From positions 1 through 6,230 of the forward strand of contig JAKAWM010000182.1 of assembly GCA_021827285.1 (NCBI GenBank): a stretch of DNA of 6,230 bases, given 5' to 3'. Positions 1 to 6,069 of this stretch are shown here, piece after piece. The notes beneath the pieces were generated by a model. The model had not been told where the DNA came from, did not search any database, and was given only the letters and a program-made list of their open reading frames with translations. How positions within the stretch are numbered: the first letter of the stretch is position 1; each line of letters opens with the position of its first letter. This DNA is from Actinomycetes bacterium (GTDB lineage Bacteria; Actinomycetota; Acidimicrobiia; Acidimicrobiales; Palsa-688). The position numbers and the translations under genes are program-made.

Positions 1-94
1 CGATGAAGCTGCGGCACATACGTCGCCCGAAGATGGCAGCATCCAGTTCCACTTCGCGCAAGCTAGCCTGTGCCGGGAATCTCGACCAATCTGG

Positions 95-100
95 TAAGGT
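95..100 (+). promoter_or_regulatory. Possible -10 element for the rhodanese-ThiF gene
   Basis: TAAGGT fits the TAnnnT pattern of an actinobacterial -10 box and ends 10 bases before the ATG at 111, so transcription would begin within a few bases of the start codon (a very short leader). A -35 partner is not convincing: TGTGCC at 70-75 with a 19-base spacer is the best I see. No good Shine-Dalgarno precedes the ATG; the only purine run is the AAGG inside this same element. The call rests on position and one hexamer. Confidence 0.3.
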
Positions 101-110
101 TTAAGCATCT

Positions 111-1307
111 ATGCCGACGTTCCGTGAGCTGTTGAGCACCGCCAGATCGCGTATTGCCGAAGCGCCTCCCGAGCAGGCGGCCGTGCTGCTGCGCCGCCCG
201 GGCACGGTGGCGCTGGATGTCCGGGAAGCAGACGAGTACGAGCAGGGTGCGTTGAAGGACGCGGTGCACATACCGCGAGGCTTCCTCGAGTTGCAGGTGA
301 GCGGGCGCATCCCGGACCGCGCCACCCCTATCGTCGTCTACTGCGCGGGCGGCGTCCGCAGCGCCTTTGCCGCCGACACCCTGGCCCAGCTCGGGTACTC
401 GAACGTGGTCAATATGATCGGCGGGTTCAACCGGTGGAAGGACGAAGGCCATCCCTGGGAGCCCCCCGTCGTGCTGACCCCCGACCAGCGCACGCGCTAC
501 CACCGCCATCTCCTCCTGCCTGAGGTCGATGTCGCTGGCCAGGTCAAGCTGCTGCGTTCCAAGGTGCTGCTCATCGGTGCGGGCGGCTTAGGGTCCCCGG
601 CGGCGCTGTACTTGGCCGCGGCCGGGGTGGGCACATTGGGTATCGTCGACATGGACGCGGTGGACGCGTCCAACCTTCAGCGCCAGATCCTCCACAGCAC
701 AGAGCGCATCGGCGAGCGCAAAGTGGACTCTGCCAAGAAGACCCTTACCAGCCTCAACCCCGATGTCAACGTGGTCACCTACGATGTCAGGCTGGGCGCG
801 GACAACATCTTGGAGATCTTCTCCGGCTACGACCTGATCGTGGACGGGGGGGACAACTTCCCCACCCGGTACCTGGTCAACGACGCCTCGCTCAAGCTCG
901 ACATACCGGTGGTCCACGGGTCGATCTTCCGCTTCGAGGGCCAGGTGAGCGTCTACCTGCCCCACCAGGGGCCGTGCTACCGCTGCCAGGTCCCCGAGCC
1001 GCCACCCCCCGAGCTGGCGCCTTCGTGCTCCGAGGCAGGCGTGCTGGGCGTGCTGCCCGGCATCATTGGCTCCATTCAGGCCATGGAGGCCATCAAGGTG
1101 CTGCTCGGCATCGGCGACCCGCTGGTCGGGCGGCTCCTCGCCTACGACGCCTTGGACGGGACGTTCCGCACGTTCCGCCTCAACCGGGACCCGCACTGCC
1201 CGGCCTGCTCGCTTCCGAAGGACCAGCTGGTGATCGAAGAGTACGATCAGCTGTGCCTACCTCACCCGGTCGCACCTCCTCCCGAGCGAGTGCCCGTGTC
1301 GGCCTGA
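111..1307 (+). CDS. moeB: Rhodanese-ThiF/MoeB fusion: sulfur-carrier adenylyltransferase/sulfurtransferase
   Basis: A 398-residue protein with two domains. Residues about 15-117 form a rhodanese domain: DVREADEY at 36-43, persulfide-forming Cys78 in the loop CAGGVRS, and a GGFNRWKDEG end. Residues about 123-375 form an E1-like ThiF/MoeB domain: GAGGLGSPAA at 156-165 for ATP, SNLQRQILH at 187-195, DGGDNF at 245-250 with Asp248 at the Mg-binding position, the SCSEAGVLG segment (Cys306), and zinc pairs C289/C292 and C363/C366. Family members adenylate the C-terminal Gly-Gly of MoaD-, ThiS- or CysO-like carriers, then thiocarboxylate it for molybdopterin, thiamine or cysteine synthesis. The domain order is the reverse of classical MoeZ (ThiF first, rhodanese last), so moeB is a family label and the carrier served is unknown; no carrier gene is in the window. 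The ATG at 111 is chosen because the rhodanese domain begins soon after it. The 3' end overlaps the next gene. Confidence 0.9.
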   Translation: MPTFRELLSTARSRIAEAPPEQAAVLLRRPGTVALDVREADEYEQGALKDAVHIPRGFLELQVSGRIPDRATPIVVYCAGGVRSAFAADTLAQLGYSNVVNMIGGFNRWKDEGHPWEPPVVLTPDQRTRYHRHLLLPEVDVAGQVKLLRSKVLLIGAGGLGSPAALYLAAAGVGTLGIVDMDAVDASNLQRQILHSTERIGERKVDSAKKTLTSLNPDVNVVTYDVRLGADNILEIFSGYDLIVDGGDNFPTRYLVNDASLKLDIPVVHGSIFRFEGQVSVYLPHQGPCYRCQVPEPPPPELAPSCSEAGVLGVLPGIIGSIQAMEAIKVLLGIGDPLVGRLLAYDALDGTFRTFRLNRDPHCPACSLPKDQLVIEEYDQLCLPHPVAPPPERVPVSA

Positions 1308-2365
1308 GTGCCGTCATCATCTCGGTCGAGGGGACCACGCCGCTCCTACTGACGGTGGAAGCCTCGGCCGCCTTCCCGGGCGAGGATGCGGGCTTCCCGG
1401 GCGACGATGCGGGCGGCGGGCCCGGCCTCGCCTGCCTTCCCGGCGCCCACTTAGACGACAGCCTCGACGGCACCCTCGAGCAGGGTGTGAGGCGGCTGGT
1501 CAGCACCCAGACGGGTTTGCCCGTGCGGTACTTCGAGCAGCTCTACACCTTCGGTGACCGTGACCGCGTCCCGGGCGAAAGAGAGCTGGCCGTGGCCTAC
1601 CTGGCGCTTGTCCGCTACCAGGCCGTGCAAGGGCCCGGGTGCCCTCGGTGGCAGGACTTCTACCAGTTGTTCCCCTGGGAAGACTGGCGTAATGGGCGGC
1701 CCGAGGTGATCGACAGGGCCATTATCCCGGCCATCGAGGCCTGGCTGGCGGCCTCAGCACCGGACCGTCTCGCCACCCGTACCGAGCGGGCCGACCTCAC
1801 CTTCGGGCTGCGCCACGCCCGGTGGGACCCGGTCCGGGTCTTGGACCGCTTCGAGCTCCTGTACGAGCTGCGCCTGGCCGATGAGGCGGCCGCCCGGCTC
1901 GCGGCTGGCCCTGCGCGGGCAGCTGCCCGCGTTTCTCCCACACCTGGCTCCTCAGGTGGTTCGCGTCGGCGTGGTGGGCCCCGTGAGGCTGCTGATGGAG
2001 CTTGGCAGCCCCGTGCCCGTAGCACCGGTTTGGGAGTGCCCCTGGCCCTCGACCATCGCCGCATTGCCGCCGCCGCCCTGGAACGTCTGCGGGGCAAGCT
2101 GGCCTACCGGCCTGTCGTCTTTGAGGTCCTGCCGGAGAGCTTTACCCTTTCCAGGCTGCAACAGGTGGTTGAGGCCTTTGCCGGCCAGGCGCTCCACAAG
2201 CAGAACTTCCGCCGGCTGGTGGGAGCGGCCAACCTGGTCGAGCCGACCGGCGAGGAGGATCTCCGGACGGGTGGGCGGCCGGCCGAGCTCTACAGGTTCA
2301 GGCGTGAAGTGTTGCGGGAGCGCCCGGCGCCGGGGCTCGGGCTGCGGCGCCTGGGAGGGCCGTAG
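1253..2365 (+). CDS. nrtR: NrtR-type Nudix/winged-helix regulator of NAD metabolism
   Basis: A 370-residue protein from GTG 1253. Residues 20-165 are a Nudix-like domain: strand AVIISVEG, then LEQGVRRLVSTQTGL where a Nudix box would end, then FEQLYTFGDRDR and AVAYLALVR at 95-121, typical of NrtR relatives. The box lacks its catalytic glutamates (Thr and Gln replace the EE pair), so it probably senses a ligand such as ADP-ribose rather than hydrolysing it. Residues 265-355 are the C-terminal winged helix: LALDHRRIAAAALERLRGKL, FEVLPESFTLSRLQQVVEA, HKQNFRRLV and TGGRPAELYRFRREVL. It lies directly before nadABC, the expected target. GTG 1253 is the only ATG/GTG/TTG in frame between there and the first conserved strand; a weak GAAGAG lies 11 bases upstream, and this start overlaps the preceding gene by 55 bases. 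Residues about 218-256 look like an out-of-frame translation, and a 21-base tandem repeat lies at residues 41-54. Confidence 0.82.
   Translation: MPTSPGRTSSRASARVGLSAVIISVEGTTPLLLTVEASAAFPGEDAGFPGDDAGGGPGLACLPGAHLDDSLDGTLEQGVRRLVSTQTGLPVRYFEQLYTFGDRDRVPGERELAVAYLALVRYQAVQGPGCPRWQDFYQLFPWEDWRNGRPEVIDRAIIPAIEAWLAASAPDRLATRTERADLTFGLRHARWDPVRVLDRFELLYELRLADEAAARLAAGPARAAARVSPTPGSSGGSRRRGGPREAADGAWQPRARSTGLGVPLALDHRRIAAAALERLRGKLAYRPVVFEVLPESFTLSRLQQVVEAFAGQALHKQNFRRLVGAANLVEPTGEEDLRTGGRPAELYRFRREVLRERPAPGLGLRRLGGP
1373..1414 (+). repeat. 21-base tandem duplication inside nrtR
   Basis: Two adjacent 21-base units, 1373-1393 and 1394-1414, are identical except for one base (GAG versus GAC). They encode FPGEDAG followed by FPGDDAG. 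The repeat keeps the reading frame and sits in the loop between the first strand pair and the degenerate Nudix box, where a length change would be tolerated. It lengthens an acidic Gly/Asp-rich linker that ends in GGGPG. Confidence 0.85.
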
Positions 2366-2373
2366 CCGCAGCC
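2340..2373 (+). terminator. GC-rich hairpin across the nrtR stop codon
   Basis: GGCTGCGGC at 2340-2348 pairs perfectly with GCCGCAGCC at 2365-2373 (9 base pairs). An inner GCC (2349-2351) can pair with GGC (2358-2360), leaving a small bulge and a 6-base loop. The TAG stop at 2363-2365 lies at the start of the right arm. No T run follows, so intrinsic termination is uncertain; U-poor stems are common at gene ends in high-GC actinobacteria. Because nadA appears to have its own promoter just downstream, a gene-end role is reasonable, but the left arm is also coding sequence and may owe its pairing to GC content. Confidence 0.35.
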
Positions 2374-2403
2374 AACCGAGCGGGCCGTAGCCGCAGCCAA
2401 CCG
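2357..2403 (+). repeat. 22-base direct repeat, two copies, between nrtR and nadA
   Basis: Two identical 22-base copies lie at 2357-2378 and 2382-2403, separated by three bases (period 25). The core is GCCGTAGCCGCAGCCAACCG. The first copy includes the nrtR stop codon and the second is wholly intergenic, so the likely history is a local tandem duplication of the gene's 3' end. Each copy contains GCCGCAGCC, so either can pair with the left arm of the hairpin beginning at 2340. The second copy ends 16 bases before the proposed nadA -35 hexamer. Confidence 0.85.
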
Positions 2404-2419
2404 GGCGCCGGTGATCGGC

Positions 2420-2450
2420 TTGCCACCTGAAGCCAGGGGTGCGCTATAGT
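2420..2450 (+). promoter_or_regulatory. nadA promoter, probably leaderless
   Basis: The -10 candidate TATAGT (2445-2450) matches TATAAT at five of six positions, and TTGCCA (2420-2425) matches TTGACA at five of six, with a rather long 19-base spacer. A start site 7 bases after the -10 would be position 2457, exactly the A of the nadA ATG. No Shine-Dalgarno-like purine run lies where a leadered ATG would need one, which supports a leaderless transcript. The promoter separates nadABC from the moeB-nrtR pair. Confidence 0.55.
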
Positions 2451-2453
2451 GGG

Positions 2454-2474
2454 TATATGCTCACTTCGAGTATA
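2454..2474 (+). promoter_or_regulatory. Candidate NrtR operator over the nadA start
   Basis: This 21-base stretch begins TATATGCTCA and ends TTCGAGTATA; 6 of its 10 mirrored pairs are complementary, including all four of the TATA/TATA ends. A second overlapping inverted repeat, CACTT (2462-2466) with AAGTG (2474-2478), has a 7-base spacer, and AGTG also occurs at 2448-2451. The cluster is AT-rich in a GC-rich neighbourhood and covers the predicted transcription start, where a bound repressor would block RNA polymerase. The link to NrtR rests on adjacency; I have not matched it to a published motif. Confidence 0.35.
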
Positions 2475-3512
2475 AGTGCAGGCGGAGCCTTGGCCGAGGA
2501 GGCTGCGGAGGGCGGAGAAGGGCAGCTCGGGTTGGGCGAAGCCGAGCAGCCCAGGTTCGAGGAGTGGGCAAGGCAGGTGCGCCGGCTGGCGGAGGCCCGG
2601 CAAGCAGTGATCCTGGCCCATAACTACCAGGTGCCCTGGGTGCAGGATGTGGCCGACCACGTGGGCGACTCGCTGGCTCTTTCCCGGCTGGCGGCGGCGA
2701 GCGACGCCCGGGTCATCGTCTTTTGCGGGGTCCACTTCATGGCCGAGACGGCCAAGCTGCTCGCCCCCGACAGGGTCGTCCTCCTGCCCGACCTGGGTGC
2801 CGGTTGCTCGCTGGCGGACACCGTTACGGCGGCCGACGTACGCAAGTGGAAAGGGGACCACCCTGACGGCTTGGTGGTCGCTTACGTCAATACTTCGGCT
2901 GAGGTGAAGGCCGAGTCGGACATTTGCTGCACCTCGTCCAATGCCGTAGATGTGGTCCTTTCGCTACCGGAGGAAAGGGACGTACTTTTCCTGCCGGACA
3001 TGTTCCTTGGCCAGCACGTGGCCAAGCGGACGGGACGCCGTTTGGACATATGGATGGGCGAGTGCCACGTCCATGCCTCCATATCACCCGTTGAGCTGAG
3101 GGAAAAGGTGGCGGCCCACCCCTCGGCGGAGCTTTATGTCCATCCCGAGTGTGGTTGCACGAGCAGCGCGGTGTGGCTGGCCGAGAGCGGTGACCTGCCT
3201 CCAGGACGGGCGCACGTCCTTTCCACGTCGGGGATGGTGAAGGCGGCGCAGGCCTTGGGCCAGGGCCACGCTCTTGTGGCCACCGAGACAGGCCTGCTCC
3301 ACCAGCTTCGGGCGGTCAACCCGGGTGCCACTTTTGAGGCCGTGTCCCCGGGCGCGGAGTGCCGCTTCATGAAGATGACCACGCCGGGCCGCCTCCTGCA
3401 CTGTCTCAGGGAGGGTGTCTACGAGATCGACGTCGCTCCTGACATCGCCGAGCGCGCTCGCCTGGCGGTGCAGCGCATGGTCTCGATCGGCTCGTCCGGG
3501 GGAGGGGAATAG
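2457..3512 (+). CDS. nadA: Quinolinate synthase NadA
   Basis: A 351-residue [4Fe-4S] enzyme that condenses iminoaspartate with dihydroxyacetone phosphate to form quinolinate, the second step of aspartate-derived NAD synthesis, in the cytosol. The three pseudo-symmetric domains are recognisable: ILAHNYQVPWVQDVADHVGD at 52-71, CGVHFMAETAKLLAP at 90-104, and VAYVNTSAEVKAESDICCTS at 141-160. The three cluster cysteines are Cys117 (GAGCSLAD), Cys232 (HPECGC) and Cys302 (PGAECRFMK). MGECHVHA at 200-207 and TSGM at 257-260 are further conserved substrate-pocket segments. The first 30 residues are Gly/Ala/Glu-rich and not conserved. ATG 2457 is preferred to GTG 2439, six codons upstream, because GTG lies inside the promoter between the -35 and -10. 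The stop is one base before the nadB start. Confidence 0.96.
   Translation: MLTSSISAGGALAEEAAEGGEGQLGLGEAEQPRFEEWARQVRRLAEARQAVILAHNYQVPWVQDVADHVGDSLALSRLAAASDARVIVFCGVHFMAETAKLLAPDRVVLLPDLGAGCSLADTVTAADVRKWKGDHPDGLVVAYVNTSAEVKAESDICCTSSNAVDVVLSLPEERDVLFLPDMFLGQHVAKRTGRRLDIWMGECHVHASISPVELREKVAAHPSAELYVHPECGCTSSAVWLAESGDLPPGRAHVLSTSGMVKAAQALGQGHALVATETGLLHQLRAVNPGATFEAVSPGAECRFMKMTTPGRLLHCLREGVYEIDVAPDIAERARLAVQRMVSIGSSGGGE
3501..3507 (+). promoter_or_regulatory. Ribosome binding site deciding the nadB start
   Basis: GGAGGGG lies within the last codons of nadA, 6 bases before GTG 3514, which is ideal spacing. It favours that GTG over the in-frame GTG 3535 and ATG 3538, which lack a comparable site. 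With only one base between the nadA stop and this GTG, translational coupling of nadA and nadB is likely. Confidence 0.75.
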
Positions 3513-3513
3513 G

Positions 3514-5142
3514 GTGCCCGCGAAGCTGAACAGGGTGATGGACGACGTTGATGTCCTCGTCGTCGGCTCGGGGGTGGCGGGCTTGTCGGTGGCGCTGGGC
3601 CTGGTCCCGCACCTGCGGGTGGCCGTGGTGGCCAAGGAGGGCGCTGGGGGCGGGAGCACCCAACTGGCTCAGGGTGGGATCGCGGCGGCGGTCGGCCCAG
3701 GCGACAGCTCCGCCTTTCACGCCGCTGACACCATGGCGGCGGCCGCCGGGCTGTGTGACCCGCTGGTGGCTCAGGATGTGACGGCCGAAGCGGCGGAGGC
3801 GATCGCCCTGCTGTCGCGCCTGGGCGTGCGTTTTGACCAGGGTGCTTTGGCCAGGGAGGGCGGCCACGGCCGCGCCCGGGTCGTGCACGCCAAGGGGGAT
3901 GCGACGGGTGCCGAAGTGAGCCGGGCCTTGTTGCAAGCAGTTCGCCAGGCCGGGGTACCTATGGCTCGTGGCTTTCTCGTCGACTTGCTGTCCTCGCCTG
4001 GGCGGGAGGCGACCGTGGGCGCGGTCATTTGGGACGGTTCCCGGTTGCGCGAAGTCGGCGCCCGGACGGTGGTGCTGGCGACCGGCGGGTACGGCCAATT
4101 ATGGGCGCGCACGACCAGCCCGGAGGCCTGTAGCGGTGATGGCTTAGCCGCCGCCTTGAGGGCGGGCGCCCAGGTGGCTGACCTGGAGTTTGTCCAGTTC
4201 CACCCGACGGGCATGGACTTCGGCACCGATCCCAGGCCGCTCGCCACCGAGGCGCTGCGCGGGGCGGGGGCGCGGCTTCGGGGTGCCGACGGGGGGTTCA
4301 TCAACGACGACCCGGCGTTGGACCTGGCCCCCAGGGATGTGGTCAGCCGGGCCATGGCTCGCCGTATGGGCGAACTGGGCGCCAAGTACTGCTACCTCGA
4401 CGCGACCCCGGTAGGAGAGGCTGTCCTGGCCACCCACTTCCCAACCTTTACCGCAACCTGTCAGGGGGTGGGCTTGGATCCGGCCAAGCAATGGGTACCG
4501 GTAGCACCCACTGCCCACTACACCATCGGGGGAGTGCTGACTGACTCCCTTGGCTGCACCACGGTGCCCGGCCTGATGGCCGTGGGGGAGGTGGCCTCCA
4601 GCGGCTTGCACGGGGCCAATCGTTTGGCTTCGAACTCGCTGCTCGAAGGGGCCGTGATCGGCCGGCGGGCGGCCCGGCTGCTATTGAGCACCGGGGGGAC
4701 GGCGCCACCCCGCCCGCCCGCCCGAGTGAACGAGGTGGTGGAGCATCTCGGGGCCGGAGGGACCAGGGCCAACCAGGGGGGCCCTAGGTTGGACCGGGCT
4801 CGGCTCCGCAGCCAAATGGAGCTGGGAGCGGGGGTAAGCCGGGATGGTGAGGGCCTCCAGCGGCTCTCTCGCCAGCTGACCCTGCCAGTGGTAGCGCTGC
4901 CGTTCCAGCCAGGCTGGGAGCTGGCCAACATGGTCCTGCTCGGGCGCCTTGTGGCCGCGTCCGCCGCTCGGCGCTGCGAATCGAGAGGTGCCCACTGGAG
5001 AGCCGATTACCCCTCATCCCACCCTGACTGGCGCGTCCGCCAGGTCCTGCAATTGGAGACAAACGGAGAGGTAGCAGTGGGCAACCTGGAAGTGCCCCAG
5101 CCCGTCCCCGTCGCCCCGGCCCTGGCGCGCGCCTCCAGTTGA
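3514..5142 (+). CDS. nadB: L-aspartate oxidase NadB
   Basis: A 542-residue flavoenzyme of the succinate dehydrogenase/fumarate reductase flavoprotein family that oxidises L-aspartate to iminoaspartate, the substrate NadA consumes. The FAD-binding GSGVAG is at residues 18-23, and GGGSTQLAQGGIAAAV (45-60) is the conserved FAD loop. Expected active-site positions are present: Glu115 in REGGH, His230 in FHPTG, Arg274 in PRDVVSRA, His335 in AHYTIGG, and Arg370 in GLHGANRLASNSLLEG. The helical C-terminal domain (about 425-505) has SQMELGAGVSRDGEGL and ends near the SSHPDW motif, followed by a Pro/Ala/Val-rich tail. The length is normal for the family. GTG 3514 is supported by a strong ribosome binding site; up to eight N-terminal residues would be lost if ATG 3538 were used instead. 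The one-base gap to nadA indicates a shared transcript, which suits passing on unstable iminoaspartate. Confidence 0.95.
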   Translation: MPAKLNRVMDDVDVLVVGSGVAGLSVALGLVPHLRVAVVAKEGAGGGSTQLAQGGIAAAVGPGDSSAFHAADTMAAAAGLCDPLVAQDVTAEAAEAIALLSRLGVRFDQGALAREGGHGRARVVHAKGDATGAEVSRALLQAVRQAGVPMARGFLVDLLSSPGREATVGAVIWDGSRLREVGARTVVLATGGYGQLWARTTSPEACSGDGLAAALRAGAQVADLEFVQFHPTGMDFGTDPRPLATEALRGAGARLRGADGGFINDDPALDLAPRDVVSRAMARRMGELGAKYCYLDATPVGEAVLATHFPTFTATCQGVGLDPAKQWVPVAPTAHYTIGGVLTDSLGCTTVPGLMAVGEVASSGLHGANRLASNSLLEGAVIGRRAARLLLSTGGTAPPRPPARVNEVVEHLGAGGTRANQGGPRLDRARLRSQMELGAGVSRDGEGLQRLSRQLTLPVVALPFQPGWELANMVLLGRLVAASAARRCESRGAHWRADYPSSHPDWRVRQVLQLETNGEVAVGNLEVPQPVPVAPALARASS

Positions 5143-5175
5143 GCGGTGGCCATGGCACCCTGGTCCCGCTGACCC

Positions 5176-6066
5176 GTGGCCGCCGGCTCTAAGCAGAGGC
5201 CTGCCCCTCGGGGGCTGGTTCCCCCCTGGGAAGAGCTGAGGGCCCTTGTCCAGCTCGCCGTAGCCGAGGATCTCCCCCAAGGCGACCCCACCGGGGCGTT
5301 GGTGGGGAGCGTGCCGGCACAAGCCCTATTGGTTAGCCGTGAGGAGGGTGTGCTGGCCGGTCTGCCCGCGGTACAGCTGGTCTTGGATGAGGTGAGCGCC
5401 CGGCTGGGTACGGGACGGGCCACGGCCAAGCTAGCGCGATCGGACGGCGACAGAGCCGGCGCGGGGGCCCGCCTGGGTGAGCTCAGCGGTCCAGCGGGCA
5501 CGTTGCTTGGCTCCGAGCGCACGCTGCTCAACTTGGTCGGGCACCTTTCGGGTATCGCTACCGCCACCGCTCGCTTTGTTGAAGCGGTGGCCGGGACGGG
5601 CACGGTCGTGCGGGACACCCGCAAGACCCTCCCCGGGCTGCGGGCGGTGGAAAAGTACGCCGTCCGCTGCGGCGGAGGGCAGAACCATCGTATGAACCTC
5701 TCCGAGGCCATCCTCATCAAGGACAACCATGCCGCAGCCCTGGGGGGGGTGGGAGAGGCGTTGTCGGCGCTGCGAGCCAACCCGAGCCCCCTGCCTGTAG
5801 AGGTCGAAGTCGATGACCTGGAGCAACTGGAAGCTGCCCTCTCCATGGGAGCGGGCCTGGTGCTCCTGGACAACTTTTCGCTGGACGACATAACCAGGGC
5901 GGTGGCCCGAGCGAGCGCCTGCGGCACCAAGTTGGAGGCTTCGGGCGGCATCAGCCTGGCCAACGTTCGAGCGGTGGCGGAGCGCGGCGTGCACTACGTG
6001 GCCATCGGGGCGATCACCCATTCGGCTCCCGCGCTGGACGTGGCCTTGGACTGGACGCCTGCCTAA
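5176..6066 (+). CDS. nadC: Quinolinate phosphoribosyltransferase NadC (carboxylating)
   Basis: A 296-residue enzyme that converts quinolinate and PRPP to nicotinate mononucleotide, CO2 and pyrophosphate, the third step of the pathway. The N-terminal part has the EDLPQGDPTG segment (31-40). The catalytic barrel holds Arg115 in SERTLLNLVGHLSGIAT, DTRKTLPGLR (147-156) with Arg149 and Lys150, EKYAVRCGGGQNHRMNL (159-175) with His171 and Arg172, and IKDNH (181-185) with Lys182. Later come VEVEVDDLEQ (208-217), LLDNFS (230-235) and the phosphate-binding LEASGGI (253-259), then YVAIGAITHSAP. All residues expected for quinolinate and PRPP binding are present. GTG 5176 has no clear ribosome binding site, but it is the only ATG, GTG or TTG between an in-frame stop at 5170-5172 and the conserved WEEL segment. 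The 33-base gap after nadB suggests the same operon. Confidence 0.94.
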   Translation: MAAGSKQRPAPRGLVPPWEELRALVQLAVAEDLPQGDPTGALVGSVPAQALLVSREEGVLAGLPAVQLVLDEVSARLGTGRATAKLARSDGDRAGAGARLGELSGPAGTLLGSERTLLNLVGHLSGIATATARFVEAVAGTGTVVRDTRKTLPGLRAVEKYAVRCGGGQNHRMNLSEAILIKDNHAAALGGVGEALSALRANPSPLPVEVEVDDLEQLEAALSMGAGLVLLDNFSLDDITRAVARASACGTKLEASGGISLANVRAVAERGVHYVAIGAITHSAPALDVALDWTPA

Positions 6067-6069
6067 TTT

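Noticed and set aside
1..97. Frame open from the window edge to a TAA at 95-97, possibly the tail of an upstream gene.
   Set aside because: About 31 codons with weak third-position G/C bias and no recognisable motif; too short to tell from chance.
245..250. DGGDNF in place of the more usual DGxDNF or DCxDN motif in the E1 domain, considered as an inactivating change.
   Set aside because: The functional Asp248 and Asn249 are kept; Gly at the variable position should be harmless.
974..1252. Extension of nrtR upstream to 974.
   Set aside because: This stretch is the zinc-binding end of the MoeB domain in another frame; the nrtR frame there is low-complexity shadow sequence.
1881..2390. A 169-codon + strand frame inside nrtR read as a separate gene.
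   Set aside because: Its second half is out of frame with clear winged-helix coding sequence. Only the 1902-2030 part has good codon statistics, which is better explained as a frame-swapped segment of nrtR.
2439..2456. GTG 2439 as the nadA start.
   Set aside because: It lies between the proposed -35 and -10 hexamers, adds only six unconserved residues, and the AGGGG before it is too close to serve as a ribosome binding site.
5007..5963. Long minus-strand frame opposite nadC, and similar long antisense frames opposite the other genes.
   Set aside because: Expected in high-GC DNA; the translations are Ser/Arg/Ala/Pro-rich with no family motifs, while the + strand genes are fully conserved.
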